Source: an uncultured Lachnospiraceae bacterium (GTDB lineage: Bacteria > Bacillota > Clostridia > Lachnospirales > Lachnospiraceae). From it: a stretch of DNA of 64,000 nt. The position numbers were made by a program, and so were the translations under genes. Below the pieces are notes generated by a model that worked only from the letters and a program-made list of their open reading frames with translations, searched no databases and was not told the DNA's origin. The stretch spans positions 59,657-123,656 of the forward strand of contig CAJUTQ010000055.1 of the NCBI GenBank assembly GCA_910589265.1. The letters are read 5' to 3'. Below are positions 17,893 through 27,186 of the stretch, piece by piece (position 1 is the first letter of the stretch; the number at the start of each line of letters is the position of its first letter).

Positions 17893-18366
17893 ATGGGCGT
17901 GTTCCTTTTGAGTTCAAAAACAAAAATTGTCGTACTTCATTCTAAAGAACTGATTTACACAGCAGTATTTGCCGCCTTAGGCATTTTACTTGTTCTGCTG
18001 CTACTTGTCATGTTTTCTACAAACCGGGATACAGCCTCTACGGCAGAAGTACAAAAGAACGCCTATGTGGCAGGGGTGTATACTACATCCCTTGTTCTAA
18101 ACAATACTGCGCTTGACATTGAAGTCATGGTAGATGAAAATAATATAAATTCCATTCGCCTCATTAATTTAGATGAGGCAGTTACTACCATGTACCCTTT
18201 GGTGGAGCCATCCTTTCTTGAGTTAACTGAGCAAATTTATAAAGCCCAGAATCTTGACAATATTACATATTCCGAGGAAAATAAGTACACTTCCATGGTT
18301 CTCTTAGACGCCATACGGGCGGCAGTAGACAAGGCTGCCGTCACCGATGTGCAAGTTATTCCATAA
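17893..18366 (+). CDS. Membrane-anchored hypothetical protein, 157 aa
   Basis: Not recognised beyond a general resemblance to small FMN-binding-domain-like proteins of Lachnospiraceae. An N-terminal helix (about 20-42) is followed by an extracytoplasmic domain (50-157) starting AYVAGVYTTSLVLNN, with alternating strands that could bind a ligand or serve as an assembly domain. No Cys or obvious catalytic residue is visible. The ATG at 17893 has only a weak GAAAAGAAAAGA upstream; a TTG six codons later is an alternative. It is divergent from glnA and convergent with nadE. Confidence 0.68.
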   Translation: MGVFLLSSKTKIVVLHSKELIYTAVFAALGILLVLLLLVMFSTNRDTASTAEVQKNAYVAGVYTTSLVLNNTALDIEVMVDENNINSIRLINLDEAVTTMYPLVEPSFLELTEQIYKAQNLDNITYSEENKYTSMVLLDAIRAAVDKAAVTDVQVIP

Positions 18367-18480
18367 CTCCTTATTTTATGACGAAAGAAAACCTTTCTAA
18401 AAAATCCTTCCCTTCTGAGCTTTGTATCCAAATAGCTATGTTCTTGAAGCTCTGGAGGGAAACAGGAGATGTTTGGTTGT

Positions 18481-20394
18481 TTATTTTAACTGCTCTAGCT
18501 GTCTTTGCCATAAAGTACAGGAAGCATCTGAGGGCATTCTTAAATCCCCCCTTGGAGAAAGAGAAACACTTCCTACCTTTGGCCCGTCTGGGAGACAAGA
18601 GCGTTTAAACTGCTGGCTAAAAAACCGATTGTAAAATACTTTCATCCATTTAAGAATGGTTTCTTTTTCATAAATTCCAGCAAAGGCTATTTGAGCAATA
18701 CGGTAAATTTTCTCAGGGGAAAATCCAAACCTGAGCATATAATATAAATAAAAGTCATGGAGTTCATATGGGCCAATAGTTTCCTCTGTTTTCTGTGAAA
18801 TATCCCCATTTTTTGGTGGTAAAAGTTCAGGGCTTACTGGAGTGTCTAAAATATCATAGAGTACATCCCTTAACGGCTTTTCCTTGCAAGTATCCCCATA
18901 ATAGGCAACAAGATGCCGTACTAATGTTTTTGGTACGCCTGCATTTACCCCATACATGGACATATGATCTCCATTATACGTAGCCCATCCAAGGGCTAAT
19001 TCCGACATATCTCCTGTTCCAATGACCAACCCAGACATTTGATTGGCCATGTCCATAAGCACCTGGGTTCTCTCCCTTGCCTGGCTATTTTCATAGGTAA
19101 GATCCTCTTTATCTTTGTCCTGTTCAATATCCCTGAAATGGAGCTCTACTGTTTCCTTTATATCAATCTCTTTTAATTGAACCCCCAAAGTATTGATTAA
19201 TTTACATGCATTTTTATATGTTCTGTCTGTAGTCCCAAAACAAGGCATTGTCACCCCTATAATTTGCTTTCTTTCTATGGAAAGGAGATCAAAGGCCCGA
19301 ACAGTAACTAAAAGAGCCAAGGTAGAGTCTAATCCTCCCGAAATACCTATGATTCCCCTCTTACACTCTGTATGCTCCAAACGCTTTTTTAAGCCCATAG
19401 ACTGGATGGAAAGCACTCCCTCACATCTTTCCTCCCTCATTTTCTGATCTGACGGCACAAAGGGCGCCTTATCAAAAGTTCTTGAAAGTTTTGTCTCTAC
19501 CTCCTTCCATTTAAAAGGAATTCTCCTATAAGAAGCCTTCTCTGTCTGGCAGAAGGTAGTCCTTCTTCTCCTTTCTCCAATTATTTTTTTAATATCTAAG
19601 TCTCCATACAATATATCTGTTCTAAATCTTTTAGACTGGGACACCATGACTCCATTTTCTCCTATCATCTTATGTCCTCCAAAAACTAAATCTGTAGAAG
19701 ATTCTCCTTCTCCAGCGCTTGCATAGACATAGCCGCATAGGAGTCTAGCTGAAGTAGATAAGACAAGCATATTGCGATAACTATCTTTCCCAATATATTC
19801 ATTACTAGCTGATAAATTCACAATAATCCCTGCACCTGCAAGGGCATGGCTTGTACTAGGAGGATCAGGAGCCCATAAATCTTCACATATTTCCACTCCA
19901 ATAGCCAAACCTGGAATATTTTCAGCTTCCAATAAAATGTTCATTCCAAAGGGCACCTGCCATTTTCCGTAAGTTACATAGACAGGCTCCCTGTTTCCTT
20001 CCTCGAAATGCCGTTGCTCATAAAACTCCCCATAGCCTGGAATGTTCCCCTTTGGAATAAAGGCTAAAAGCTCCCCTCCCTGAATAACCGCTGCTACGTT
20101 ATAAAGTCTTGCATCTTTCTCAAAAGGAAGTCCCACAAAGACGAGGGCATCACTCCCTTCTGTATGCTGAATAAGGCTATCCAAAGCCTGATAGGCCCCT
20201 TCTAGCAATAACTCTTGAGAAAATAGATCCGAGCAAGTATAACCTGTTAAACAAAGCTCAGGAAATACAATGAGTTTTGCTCCCCCTCCTACAGCCTCAT
20301 GCATTCTTCTACTTATTTCCAATTGGTTGTAGAAAGGATCTGCAACTTTAATCTTTGGCGTGACTGCTGCTACTTTTATAAATCCATGTCTCAT
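18481..20394 (-). CDS. nadE: Glutamine-dependent NAD+ synthetase
   Basis: NadE performs the last step of NAD+ synthesis: ATP-dependent amidation of deamido-NAD+ using ammonia released from glutamine. Two domains are visible. The first is an N-terminal nitrilase-type glutaminase with the Glu (VFPELCLTGYTCSD), Lys (PKGNIPGYGEFYE) and Cys (GVEICEDLWAP) triad. The second is a C-terminal synthetase with the SGGLDSTLAL pyrophosphate loop and the usual ending FKRSCLPDGPKVG. I place the start at the ATG at 20394, because GGAGGG lies at the right distance; a GTG four codons upstream is less likely. The resulting 637 residues are normal for the two-domain form. Confidence 0.95.
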   Translation of the reverse strand: MRHGFIKVAAVTPKIKVADPFYNQLEISRRMHEAVGGGAKLIVFPELCLTGYTCSDLFSQELLLEGAYQALDSLIQHTEGSDALVFVGLPFEKDARLYNVAAVIQGGELLAFIPKGNIPGYGEFYEQRHFEEGNREPVYVTYGKWQVPFGMNILLEAENIPGLAIGVEICEDLWAPDPPSTSHALAGAGIIVNLSASNEYIGKDSYRNMLVLSTSARLLCGYVYASAGEGESSTDLVFGGHKMIGENGVMVSQSKRFRTDILYGDLDIKKIIGERRRRTTFCQTEKASYRRIPFKWKEVETKLSRTFDKAPFVPSDQKMREERCEGVLSIQSMGLKKRLEHTECKRGIIGISGGLDSTLALLVTVRAFDLLSIERKQIIGVTMPCFGTTDRTYKNACKLINTLGVQLKEIDIKETVELHFRDIEQDKDKEDLTYENSQARERTQVLMDMANQMSGLVIGTGDMSELALGWATYNGDHMSMYGVNAGVPKTLVRHLVAYYGDTCKEKPLRDVLYDILDTPVSPELLPPKNGDISQKTEETIGPYELHDFYLYYMLRFGFSPEKIYRIAQIAFAGIYEKETILKWMKVFYNRFFSQQFKRSCLPDGPKVGSVSLSPRGDLRMPSDASCTLWQRQLEQLK

Positions 20395-20413
20395 AATTCC
20401 CTCCACTCCTCAT

Positions 20414-21289
20414 TTACCTTTTTAGCAAATCTTTTAATTTTTCCACTTCTATAGAATAGCTTTTATTGCAGAAGTGACATGTTGCTTCCACAGGCTTTCC
20501 TTCTTCAATCATTTCTTCTATTTCCTTTTTTCCAATGGTTGCTATGGCCTTTTCTATTTTTTCTGCGCTACAGCCGCAATGCCACTGAAGGGGAAGACGG
20601 TCTGTTAGGCATAGTCCTAGATCTCCAAGCAAAAGGGACAGCATTTGCTCTGGACTGTTGCCATTATCTAACAGCTCTGTTACAGAAGGAATCTTTGACA
20701 AATGGTATTCTATTTTTTCAATGATTCTTTCTTCTGTAAAAGGCATCAGCTGAATGAAAAAGCCTCCTGCCTGTCTTACTGTATTGTTTTTCTCCATAAG
20801 TACCCCAAGACCTACCGAAGATGGTATTTGCTCTGAGGCAGCAAAATAATAAGTCAAGTCTTCAGCAATCTCTCCTGTCACAAGTTCTGTCTGGCCAACA
20901 TAAGGTTCTTTTAAGCCTAAGTCTTTTATCACTAGGAGGCTTCCCTTTCCTACAACTCCTGCCACGTCCAGCTTACCCTTTTTATTTACTGGGACAATAG
21001 CCTGGGGGTGAAAAGCATACCCTTTCACATTTCCCTTGAAATCTCCTGTAACAACCATTCCTCCTATAGGGCCAGAACCATTTACCCGTAAAGTCAATAA
21101 TTGCTTTTCTCCTTTTAGGGAGGAAACACCCATCATAGCCCCTGCAGTTAAAAGCCGGCCAAGGGCAGCTGTGACAACAGGGGAAGAGTTGTGAGCCTTC
21201 CTCGCCTCCTCTACCAGCTCTTTTGTGGAAGCAGCCAAGGCTAATACTTTACAATCGGCGGCTGATGCCCTTACAATATAATCACCCAT
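20414..21289 (-). CDS. hslO: Redox-regulated chaperone Hsp33
   Basis: Hsp33 is a cytoplasmic holdase activated by oxidation of a zinc-bound cysteine cluster. The protein opens with MGDYIVRASAAD, has the GPIGG and GLGVLMEKN segments of the family, and ends with the zinc-binding CGCS and CHFC pairs, so the redox switch is intact. An ATG at 21289 is preferred over a GTG three codons earlier because of spacing from AAAGGA. The start overlaps the end of the methyltransferase gene by 8 nt. The family's presence in an anaerobe fits an oxidative-stress role. Confidence 0.95.
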   Translation of the reverse strand: MGDYIVRASAADCKVLALAASTKELVEEARKAHNSSPVVTAALGRLLTAGAMMGVSSLKGEKQLLTLRVNGSGPIGGMVVTGDFKGNVKGYAFHPQAIVPVNKKGKLDVAGVVGKGSLLVIKDLGLKEPYVGQTELVTGEIAEDLTYYFAASEQIPSSVGLGVLMEKNNTVRQAGGFFIQLMPFTEERIIEKIEYHLSKIPSVTELLDNGNSPEQMLSLLLGDLGLCLTDRLPLQWHCGCSAEKIEKAIATIGKKEIEEMIEEGKPVEATCHFCNKSYSIEVEKLKDLLKR

Positions 21290-22055
21290 TCTGCCCACTT
21301 TCCTTTCCCTGCTCTCTTGCTATTATATATACTCTCTCACATGTAGGGGAGGGAGCCTCCTTTGTCCCCTCCCCATAACAGTGAAGAAACTTAAGCCCTG
21401 ATTCCTCCAATAAACGTATGATCTCTTCCACTGGATAAGCTTTCTGGTAGTGGATCTCTTCCATTCTCTCATACAAATCTCCTCCCTGAACTTTTTCATA
21501 TATAGTCAGGTTATATTCATTTATCCTTTTCTCCTGATCATAGACATTTTCCCATAGAAGACTCCTCTCCTCCCTATTTTCTCCAATGACACAATTTCCT
21601 AGAATTTTTTCATATTTATAAATAGTGTTCAAGTCAAAAATAAAGAGTCCCCCTGGATCCAAATAATTGTTTACAAGGGAAAACACCTTTTTAAGATCTT
21701 CTTTCTCCAATAGATAATTCATTGTATCGCAGACACTAACAACTGCCCGTACTGTTCCATAAAGATCTAGCTCCCTCATATCCTGGTGCAAATATAAAAT
21801 ATCTGTTCCCCTTTCTACCTGTTTATCCATGGCCATGCCAAGCATTTCCTCAGAGAGGTCTACTCCTATCATTTCATACCCTGCCTCTGCCAATAGAGTC
21901 GTAAAGGTTCCTGTTCCACATCCCAGCTCCAGAATAATCCCCTCTTCAATCCCCTCTTCCTTTAAAAGGCCAAGGAAATAATCTCCCCACTCCTTATAGG
22001 GAATGTTATCCATAAATTGATCATATACCCAGGCAAAACTTGTATATTCATTCAT
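21282..22055 (-). CDS. Class I SAM-dependent methyltransferase
   Basis: A 257-residue Rossmann-fold methyltransferase with the SAM-binding motif LELGCGTG and the acidic residue GVDLSEEML that closes on the ribose. The N-terminal YDQFMDNIPYKEW stretch places it with the YqeM-like enzymes found in Firmicutes. Its substrate is not established here. The ATG at 22055 is preceded by GGAGGG and is preferred to a GTG two codons earlier. It overlaps hslO by 8 nt and starts 13 nt after the stop codon of hisC, so it belongs to a long minus-strand run. Confidence 0.85.
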   Translation of the reverse strand: MNEYTSFAWVYDQFMDNIPYKEWGDYFLGLLKEEGIEEGIILELGCGTGTFTTLLAEAGYEMIGVDLSEEMLGMAMDKQVERGTDILYLHQDMRELDLYGTVRAVVSVCDTMNYLLEKEDLKKVFSLVNNYLDPGGLFIFDLNTIYKYEKILGNCVIGENREERSLLWENVYDQEKRINEYNLTIYEKVQGGDLYERMEEIHYQKAYPVEEIIRLLEESGLKFLHCYGEGTKEAPSPTCERVYIIAREQGKESGQNG

Positions 22056-22067
22056 AAGCACCCTCCA

Positions 22068-23117
22068 TCACCTTATGAATTGGTCAAGGCAGTCCATCAG
22101 TTTTTCCATCTGGTCCTTTGTGCCAATAGTAATTCTTAAATAATTGTCCACTTTTGGCTGTTGAAAGTGGCGGACATAAATGTTATTCTCCTTTAAATGT
22201 ATAAAAATGTCCTCTGCCCTATATTTTTCATGGGAAGCAAAGACAAAATTACCCATGGAATCAGGAAAGGAAAAGCCTAGCTTTTTCAACTCCCTTTTCG
22301 TCCACTCTCTTGTATTTTTAATTTTCTCCGTTGTTTTAAAAAAATATCCATTGTCCTCCATAGCTTTTGCGCCAGCTATGAGGGAAGAAATGCCCAAAGT
22401 ATACGAATTAAAAGAAAACTTTACATCATTTAAATAGTGGATAAGCTTAGGATCTCCCATGGCAAAGCCTATGCGGGCGCCTGCCATGGCCCTGGACTTG
22501 GAAAAAGTATGTACTACCAGTAAGTTGTCATACTTTTCTACAAGGGGCAACGCTGTTTGACCGCCAAAGTCAATATAAGCCTCATCAATAATCACAATAA
22601 CATCCTTATTTTTTTCAACGATTTCTTCCACCTCCTTTAAAGGCAGAAATATTCCTGTTGGAGCGTTGGGATTTGGAAAAATTATCCCTCCGTTTTCCCC
22701 GAAGTAATCCTTTGGATAAATTTGAAATTTTTCTCCCAAAGGCTTTTTTTCATATGGAATTCTATAAAGATTTGCCCATACTTCGTAAAAGGAATAAGTA
22801 ATATCTGGAAAAAAAATAGGTTTTTCACTTTGAAAAAAAGTTAGGAAACACATGGCCAAAACATCGTCGGATCCCACACCGGGAAATATTTGTTCTTCCT
22901 TTAATCCATAGTGATTAGCAATGGCTTTGACAAGTAAACCAGCCCTTGGATCAGGATAAAGCCTTAGCTGTTCATCACTTATTTCCTCCATAGCCTTCTT
23001 CACATATGAGGAAGGAGGATAAGGATTCTCATTTGTGTTTAACTTTAAAATATTATTATTTTCTGGCTGCTCCCCTGGCACATAGGGGGTCACTTTACGC
23101 ACATACTTTTCCCACAC
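22068..23117 (-). CDS. hisC: Histidinol-phosphate aminotransferase
   Basis: A fold-type I PLP aminotransferase of the HisC family, which transaminates imidazole-acetol phosphate in histidine synthesis; some members also act on aromatic amino acids. Family marks are VRKVTPYVPGEQP at the N-terminus, LNTNENPYPPS, FPNPNAPTG, and the PLP lysine in HTFSKSRAMAGARIGF. I place the start at GTG 23117 (reading MWEKYVRKV) because AGAGGG lies 6 nt upstream. A GTG at 23138 is also open and adds seven residues. No other his gene is in the window, so the role in histidine synthesis rests on homology. Confidence 0.88.
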   Translation of the reverse strand: MWEKYVRKVTPYVPGEQPENNNILKLNTNENPYPPSSYVKKAMEEISDEQLRLYPDPRAGLLVKAIANHYGLKEEQIFPGVGSDDVLAMCFLTFFQSEKPIFFPDITYSFYEVWANLYRIPYEKKPLGEKFQIYPKDYFGENGGIIFPNPNAPTGIFLPLKEVEEIVEKNKDVIVIIDEAYIDFGGQTALPLVEKYDNLLVVHTFSKSRAMAGARIGFAMGDPKLIHYLNDVKFSFNSYTLGISSLIAGAKAMEDNGYFFKTTEKIKNTREWTKRELKKLGFSFPDSMGNFVFASHEKYRAEDIFIHLKENNIYVRHFQQPKVDNYLRITIGTKDQMEKLMDCLDQFIR

Positions 23118-23149
23118 AGCTATCCCTCTTTCTTTCACATTTCAGATCT

Positions 23150-24334
23150 CTACTTATACTCTTTTATTAATTCTTCAAACTTAGGAAGTGCATTTACAAT
23201 TGTTTCATAAGTAACACAATAAGCAAGCCGTACATATCCAGGACAAGAAAAGGAAGAGCCAGGCACCATCAAAATATGATACTTTTTTGCTCTTTGACAG
23301 AAATTCCTCTCATCTGACTCTGGAGATTTTACAAATAAGTAAAAGGCTCCCTGAGGCTTTAGACATGTAAATCCCATCTTCATTAGCCCCTCATAAAGGG
23401 CTCTTCTGTTTCTGTCATAATAGGAAAGATCCGTCTTCTCACTTATACACTTTGCCGCTACCTTTTGAAACAAAGAAGGGGCATTAACAAATCCTAAAAT
23501 TCTCGTAGCCACGTTGGCACCGTCCACTATATCCCGAAAATCGTCTAGTTCTTTTGGAAAGACAAGATACCCTATTCGTTCCCCTGGAATAGATAAAGCT
23601 TTACTAAAAGAGTAGACAACAATTGTATTTCTATAATAATTAGTCAAATAAGGGACTTCCATCCCATCATATACAAGCTCTCGGTAAGGCTCATCAGAAA
23701 TAAGATAGATACTTGTCTTATACTCCTCTTCCTTTCTTTCCAAAATGTTAGACAACTGTTTTATAAACTCCTCACTGTATACTACCCCTGTAGGATTATT
23801 AGGAGAATTAATAATTACTGCCTTTGTCTTTTTATTTACTTTTTCCTCAAACTCCTTTAAATCAGGCAAAAAAGTCTCCATGTCTGGAGAGACAACCGAT
23901 AAAACACCATCATAATTTTCTATATAACTTTTATATTCTCCAAAAAAAGGAGCAAAAACAATGACTTCATCCTTTGGATTAAGCAATGTCTTTAACACAA
24001 CGTTTAAACCCCCCGCCGCTCCTACTGTCATAATAATATTGTCAGGGCAAAAGGCTGTTCCATGTTTTTTATTAATTGTCTTTCCTACTTCTTCTCTCAC
24101 GTCCAAAAAACCAGAATTGTTCATATAACCATGTAAGGAAGGACCCTTCTCCTTTTTTAAAATCTCCATAACTGCATTTTCCACCCCTATTGGCGGGGGC
24201 GCATTGGGATTTCCAAGGCTAAAATCATATACCTTGTCCTCTCCATAAAGAGAGGCCATTCTTCTCCCTTCTTCAAACATAGCCCGTATGGCAGAGCTGT
24301 TTTTTACATAATCTCTCATTTTTTCCGATATCAT
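23150..24334 (-). CDS. Class I/II pyridoxal-phosphate aminotransferase
   Basis: A 394-residue aminotransferase of the AspC/AspB-like class. The sequence shows FSLGNPNAPPP at the N-terminus, NSPNNPTGVVYS, the DEPYREL substrate-cofactor motif, and the PLP lysine in YSFSKALSIPGERIGY. The exact amino acid cannot be read from the sequence; aspartate or aromatic substrates are typical. An ATG at 24334 with AAGGGAGAAG upstream is preferred to one six codons earlier that overlaps the sulfatase gene. It is followed by hisC 32 nt later. Confidence 0.88.
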   Translation of the reverse strand: MISEKMRDYVKNSSAIRAMFEEGRRMASLYGEDKVYDFSLGNPNAPPPIGVENAVMEILKKEKGPSLHGYMNNSGFLDVREEVGKTINKKHGTAFCPDNIIMTVGAAGGLNVVLKTLLNPKDEVIVFAPFFGEYKSYIENYDGVLSVVSPDMETFLPDLKEFEEKVNKKTKAVIINSPNNPTGVVYSEEFIKQLSNILERKEEEYKTSIYLISDEPYRELVYDGMEVPYLTNYYRNTIVVYSFSKALSIPGERIGYLVFPKELDDFRDIVDGANVATRILGFVNAPSLFQKVAAKCISEKTDLSYYDRNRRALYEGLMKMGFTCLKPQGAFYLFVKSPESDERNFCQRAKKYHILMVPGSSFSCPGYVRLAYCVTYETIVNALPKFEELIKEYK

Positions 24335-24345
24335 ACTCTTCTCCC

Positions 24346-26070
24346 TTACCATAAATAAAAATTATAATGAATAGGCCAGCTCTTACCTGTCAAAGACCAG
24401 TTTGAGAAGTCTTTGGCATCTCCTTCTATGGCATATTCATATAAGTGTTTCTCTCTGCCTTCTACCACACTTTGGAAATATTTATATCTTGTTCTCTGTT
24501 CTCCTTCCTCTATATCAAAAACCGAAGTCCCATACTGCCTGTAGTCTTCCACTCCCAACTCCTTTAAGATAGTTCCATGGAGATCCTCGTCCGTTGTAGG
24601 CGCCTTGGAATAAGATAGCGGCTCTCTTTCGTCCTTCCCCTTTGGCTTTACAAACAAAATGGGGTTCACTGCCTCTTGGAGTTCAGAAGTTTCTGTAGAC
24701 TTACCATGATCTGCTGTAATAATAATAATAGAGTTTTCAAAAACACCTAGTTTTTTCATCTGCTCTATATAATCATATACAATTTTCAATGAACCTTTTG
24801 CAGCCTCTACTCTGCTTGTCCCATCTACCACCTTTTGAGCATTGCTGTCAATCATATAAGGCTCATGGGTTCCGTTGAGATGATAAAACTTAAAAACGGG
24901 ATTTTCATCTTGAAGAGTAAGCCCATCGGTCTGTCTTGCATAAAAAAGAGCGTCGTCTATATTGTAAGAGGGGCTATTCTCCTCGCCCACTGCCATTGTG
25001 TTTAAATCTCCTGTGTACAGCCAGAAGGTGGGCTTTGCTATATAAGGCATATTCCGGTAAAAGGCTAAATTGAGCATTCCTTTCATCACACCTGTATAAG
25101 ATACATCCATCTTATTTTCTATATAATTATCTACCATATTTTTTCCATAAGCCCCTATACACCTTCTATCACTATAAATTTCAATATCAAATCCCATGGT
25201 ATCTAACCTGGCCATCATTCCCCCATTCTCCCAGGCAGTTTCAATATACTTATTGGAAGGAATATCGCAGAAATACTTTTCCTTTGTAAGCATATAGGGA
25301 ATGGAAGGGTATGTCCTAAAATAAGCGCTCACATGGTTGGTAAACTCTGTAAAGCCTCCAAGGGGGGATAAATAATCAGGACTCTCCTCTAACACCTCAT
25401 CCAAGTATGCTATATCAAACTCATCAAGTATAAAAAGAATGACATTTTCTTTTGATGAAATCTGAAACATCTTTTCACTAGATAAATATCCCTTTTTCAC
25501 ACTCTCATCAAAATTTGTCGTAAATAGAAGGAATGTCAGGGCTACCACCTGCATGGCAATGAAAAGATAAGAACCAAGCTTCAAAAAATTCTCCCATATT
25601 TTCCTGCTAAAATAATAAATCCAATAAGGAGCGCTAAAAAGCACAAGCCACAAAAACGTATTTCCAAAAGCTTCCCTCTTATGGTTATGCCAGGCTATGG
25701 CTGCTCCATTTAAAATGGTTCGATCCTGGTTAAAAAAATTTCCCTGTAAATATGCGCACATAACAAAGGCGAAAATAGCGCTCATCAAATAGTCCAACAG
25801 TTTTCCCCGAAGGCAGAGGCACAATGCTGTGGCAGCAAGAACATAGAGAATCCCTAAAAGGAGCATAGGTCCCCAAACATCCTGAAAAGTAAAACTCAAA
25901 AAATCCATATTAGCAATAAAAAGTTCATAAGGAGCAAATACAAGAAGGGTATAGGCAAAAAACAAGTTTACAGGTAGAATGAGAAAAAACCTTTGTTTGA
26001 AAGAGCGTCCATCCTTTACGAGCTCTCTGGCTTTTCCCTTCCAATCTATTTCTAGTTTCTTTGTCTCCAT
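24346..26070 (-). CDS. Membrane sulfatase / phosphoglycerol-transferase-like protein
   Basis: A 574-residue protein with about five N-terminal membrane helices (to about residue 195) and an extracytoplasmic alkaline-phosphatase-superfamily domain. In that domain ILFILDEFD would hold the first metal Asp, YHLNGTHEPY matches the HLxGTHxPY-like motif of lipoteichoic-acid synthases, and ITADHGKS supplies the D-H metal pair. It may transfer phosphoglycerol or a similar headgroup to a surface polymer. The expected catalytic Thr is not in the usual position that I can identify, so activity is uncertain. It lies 16 nt downstream of signal peptidase I. Confidence 0.8.
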   Translation of the reverse strand: METKKLEIDWKGKARELVKDGRSFKQRFFLILPVNLFFAYTLLVFAPYELFIANMDFLSFTFQDVWGPMLLLGILYVLAATALCLCLRGKLLDYLMSAIFAFVMCAYLQGNFFNQDRTILNGAAIAWHNHKREAFGNTFLWLVLFSAPYWIYYFSRKIWENFLKLGSYLFIAMQVVALTFLLFTTNFDESVKKGYLSSEKMFQISSKENVILFILDEFDIAYLDEVLEESPDYLSPLGGFTEFTNHVSAYFRTYPSIPYMLTKEKYFCDIPSNKYIETAWENGGMMARLDTMGFDIEIYSDRRCIGAYGKNMVDNYIENKMDVSYTGVMKGMLNLAFYRNMPYIAKPTFWLYTGDLNTMAVGEENSPSYNIDDALFYARQTDGLTLQDENPVFKFYHLNGTHEPYMIDSNAQKVVDGTSRVEAAKGSLKIVYDYIEQMKKLGVFENSIIIITADHGKSTETSELQEAVNPILFVKPKGKDEREPLSYSKAPTTDEDLHGTILKELGVEDYRQYGTSVFDIEEGEQRTRYKYFQSVVEGREKHLYEYAIEGDAKDFSNWSLTGKSWPIHYNFYLW

Positions 26071-26086
26071 CTCTCTCCCCTTTCCC

Positions 26087-26701
26087 TTACTCCACTTTAT
26101 GGATGCTAGGCCAGTAGCAGAAAACTGCCTTTCCTAAAATCTTATCTTGATACACAAAGGTATTTTTCCAAAATCTAGCGTCTAATGACCGGTTTCTATT
26201 ATCCCCCATAACGAAATAGGACTGATCTGGAATTTTCACTGGCCCAAAGTCTCCTTCTGGTTCCTCCTTGACATAAGGCTCCTCTAGAGGAATATCCTCT
26301 CCATTAATATAAACCTTTCCATCCTTTATGAATAATTCCTCCCCCGGAAGTCCAATCACCCTTTTAATAAACAATTTGCTTTCATCATCAGGATAACGGA
26401 AAATAATAATATCTCCTCTTTCTGGCAATTGATTTTTATAGGCAAGGCGGTTGCCTATAATTCTGTTTCCTGTCATTATGGTGTTTTCCATGGAAGCACT
26501 GGGAATCTTTGCATTCACAATTAAAAAACTAGTAATGAGCCATGCAGCCAAAACAGCCATAGCCATGGGTATAACCCACTCTAGTATTTCCTTTTTTATT
26601 TTATTTCTCTTGACTTGTTCATCCTCCATGGATGGATGTTCTATCTTCTTTTTCTCTCTCATATCTGCCGATCCACTGTTAAAATTCATCGTTAATATCA
26701 T
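26087..26701 (-). CDS. lepB: Signal peptidase I
   Basis: A type I signal peptidase that cuts signal peptides at the outer face of the membrane. One N-terminal helix (about 42-63) is followed by the catalytic domain with Ser70 in IPSASMENTI, Lys113 in FIKRVIGLPGE, and the GDNRNRSLDARFW box. The 204-residue length is normal for Gram-positive LepB. The start is uncertain: the ATG at 26701 overlaps the upstream gene by 23 nt and has a weak ribosome site, and Met14 (26662) would be equally acceptable. It is co-transcribed with the sulfatase-like gene. Confidence 0.92.
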   Translation of the reverse strand: MILTMNFNSGSADMREKKKIEHPSMEDEQVKRNKIKKEILEWVIPMAMAVLAAWLITSFLIVNAKIPSASMENTIMTGNRIIGNRLAYKNQLPERGDIIIFRYPDDESKLFIKRVIGLPGEELFIKDGKVYINGEDIPLEEPYVKEEPEGDFGPVKIPDQSYFVMGDNRNRSLDARFWKNTFVYQDKILGKAVFCYWPSIHKVE

Positions 26702-26939
26702 CTACGTCTACGGTTTCTCTTATATCTGTCTCTTTTGTCTTTCCCTTTATCTTTTTCTTAAACTTTGTCCAATAAACTCCTGCTATAGCGCCGCAACCAA
26801 TAACAGCCCCTGCAATTATTTGAACTAGATAGGTAAGAGCTGAAGGATCCACATACGCATGTGCATAGATGGAAAATAAGCCCATACTCCATAGAAAAAA
26901 ATAAGTGAATGTGAGACATTTTTTTACTATGCTTCTCAT
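26679..26939 (-). CDS. Small exported or membrane protein, 86 aa
   Basis: An 86-residue protein with a signal-peptide-like N-terminus ending AHA/YVDPSALTYLVQ (about residue 28). A second hydrophobic segment (about 33-55) contains GAVIGCGAIAG, followed by a basic and then acidic cytoplasmic tail. Similar small YVDPS-containing proteins recur near alkaline-phosphatase-superfamily membrane genes in Firmicutes, as far as I recall. I take the ATG at 26939, which has GAGGAAG 5 nt upstream, instead of the longer frame from 26993 that has no ribosome site. Role unknown; the neighbours suggest a link to the sulfatase-like enzyme. Confidence 0.72.
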   Translation of the reverse strand: MRSIVKKCLTFTYFFLWSMGLFSIYAHAYVDPSALTYLVQIIAGAVIGCGAIAGVYWTKFKKKIKGKTKETDIRETVDVDDINDEF

Positions 26940-27113
26940 TATCTTCCTCGCTTTCCCACTACTTTTTTTCTTTTTTCTCCCCAGACCCTCCATGAAAGGC
27001 TCTATAGCAGTACTGACATAAGCCTTTGGAAAACTTAGGAAGTGTGTGGGGAAACTTCTTTGATTATATATAATAACTTATCTGATTTCAAGGTATTTCT
27101 TCCCCTTTTAGTC

Positions 27114-27142
27114 TTGCTATTCTTTCAAACCCAATATATAAT
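27114..27142 (+). promoter_or_regulatory. Promoter of the phosphonate operon
   Basis: TTGCTA, a 17-nt spacer and TATAAT lie 45 nt before the first start codon. It is the only good sigma-A match in the divergent gap, and no operator is evident. Confidence 0.68.
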
Positions 27143-27186
27143 AACGAAAGCAGTTAAAACGACGAAATAGAAAGGGATGTTCGGTT

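Noticed and set aside
18378..18608. Plus-strand ORF at the 3' end of nadE
   Set aside because: It overlaps the NadE C-terminus antisense and has no family or ribosome-site support.
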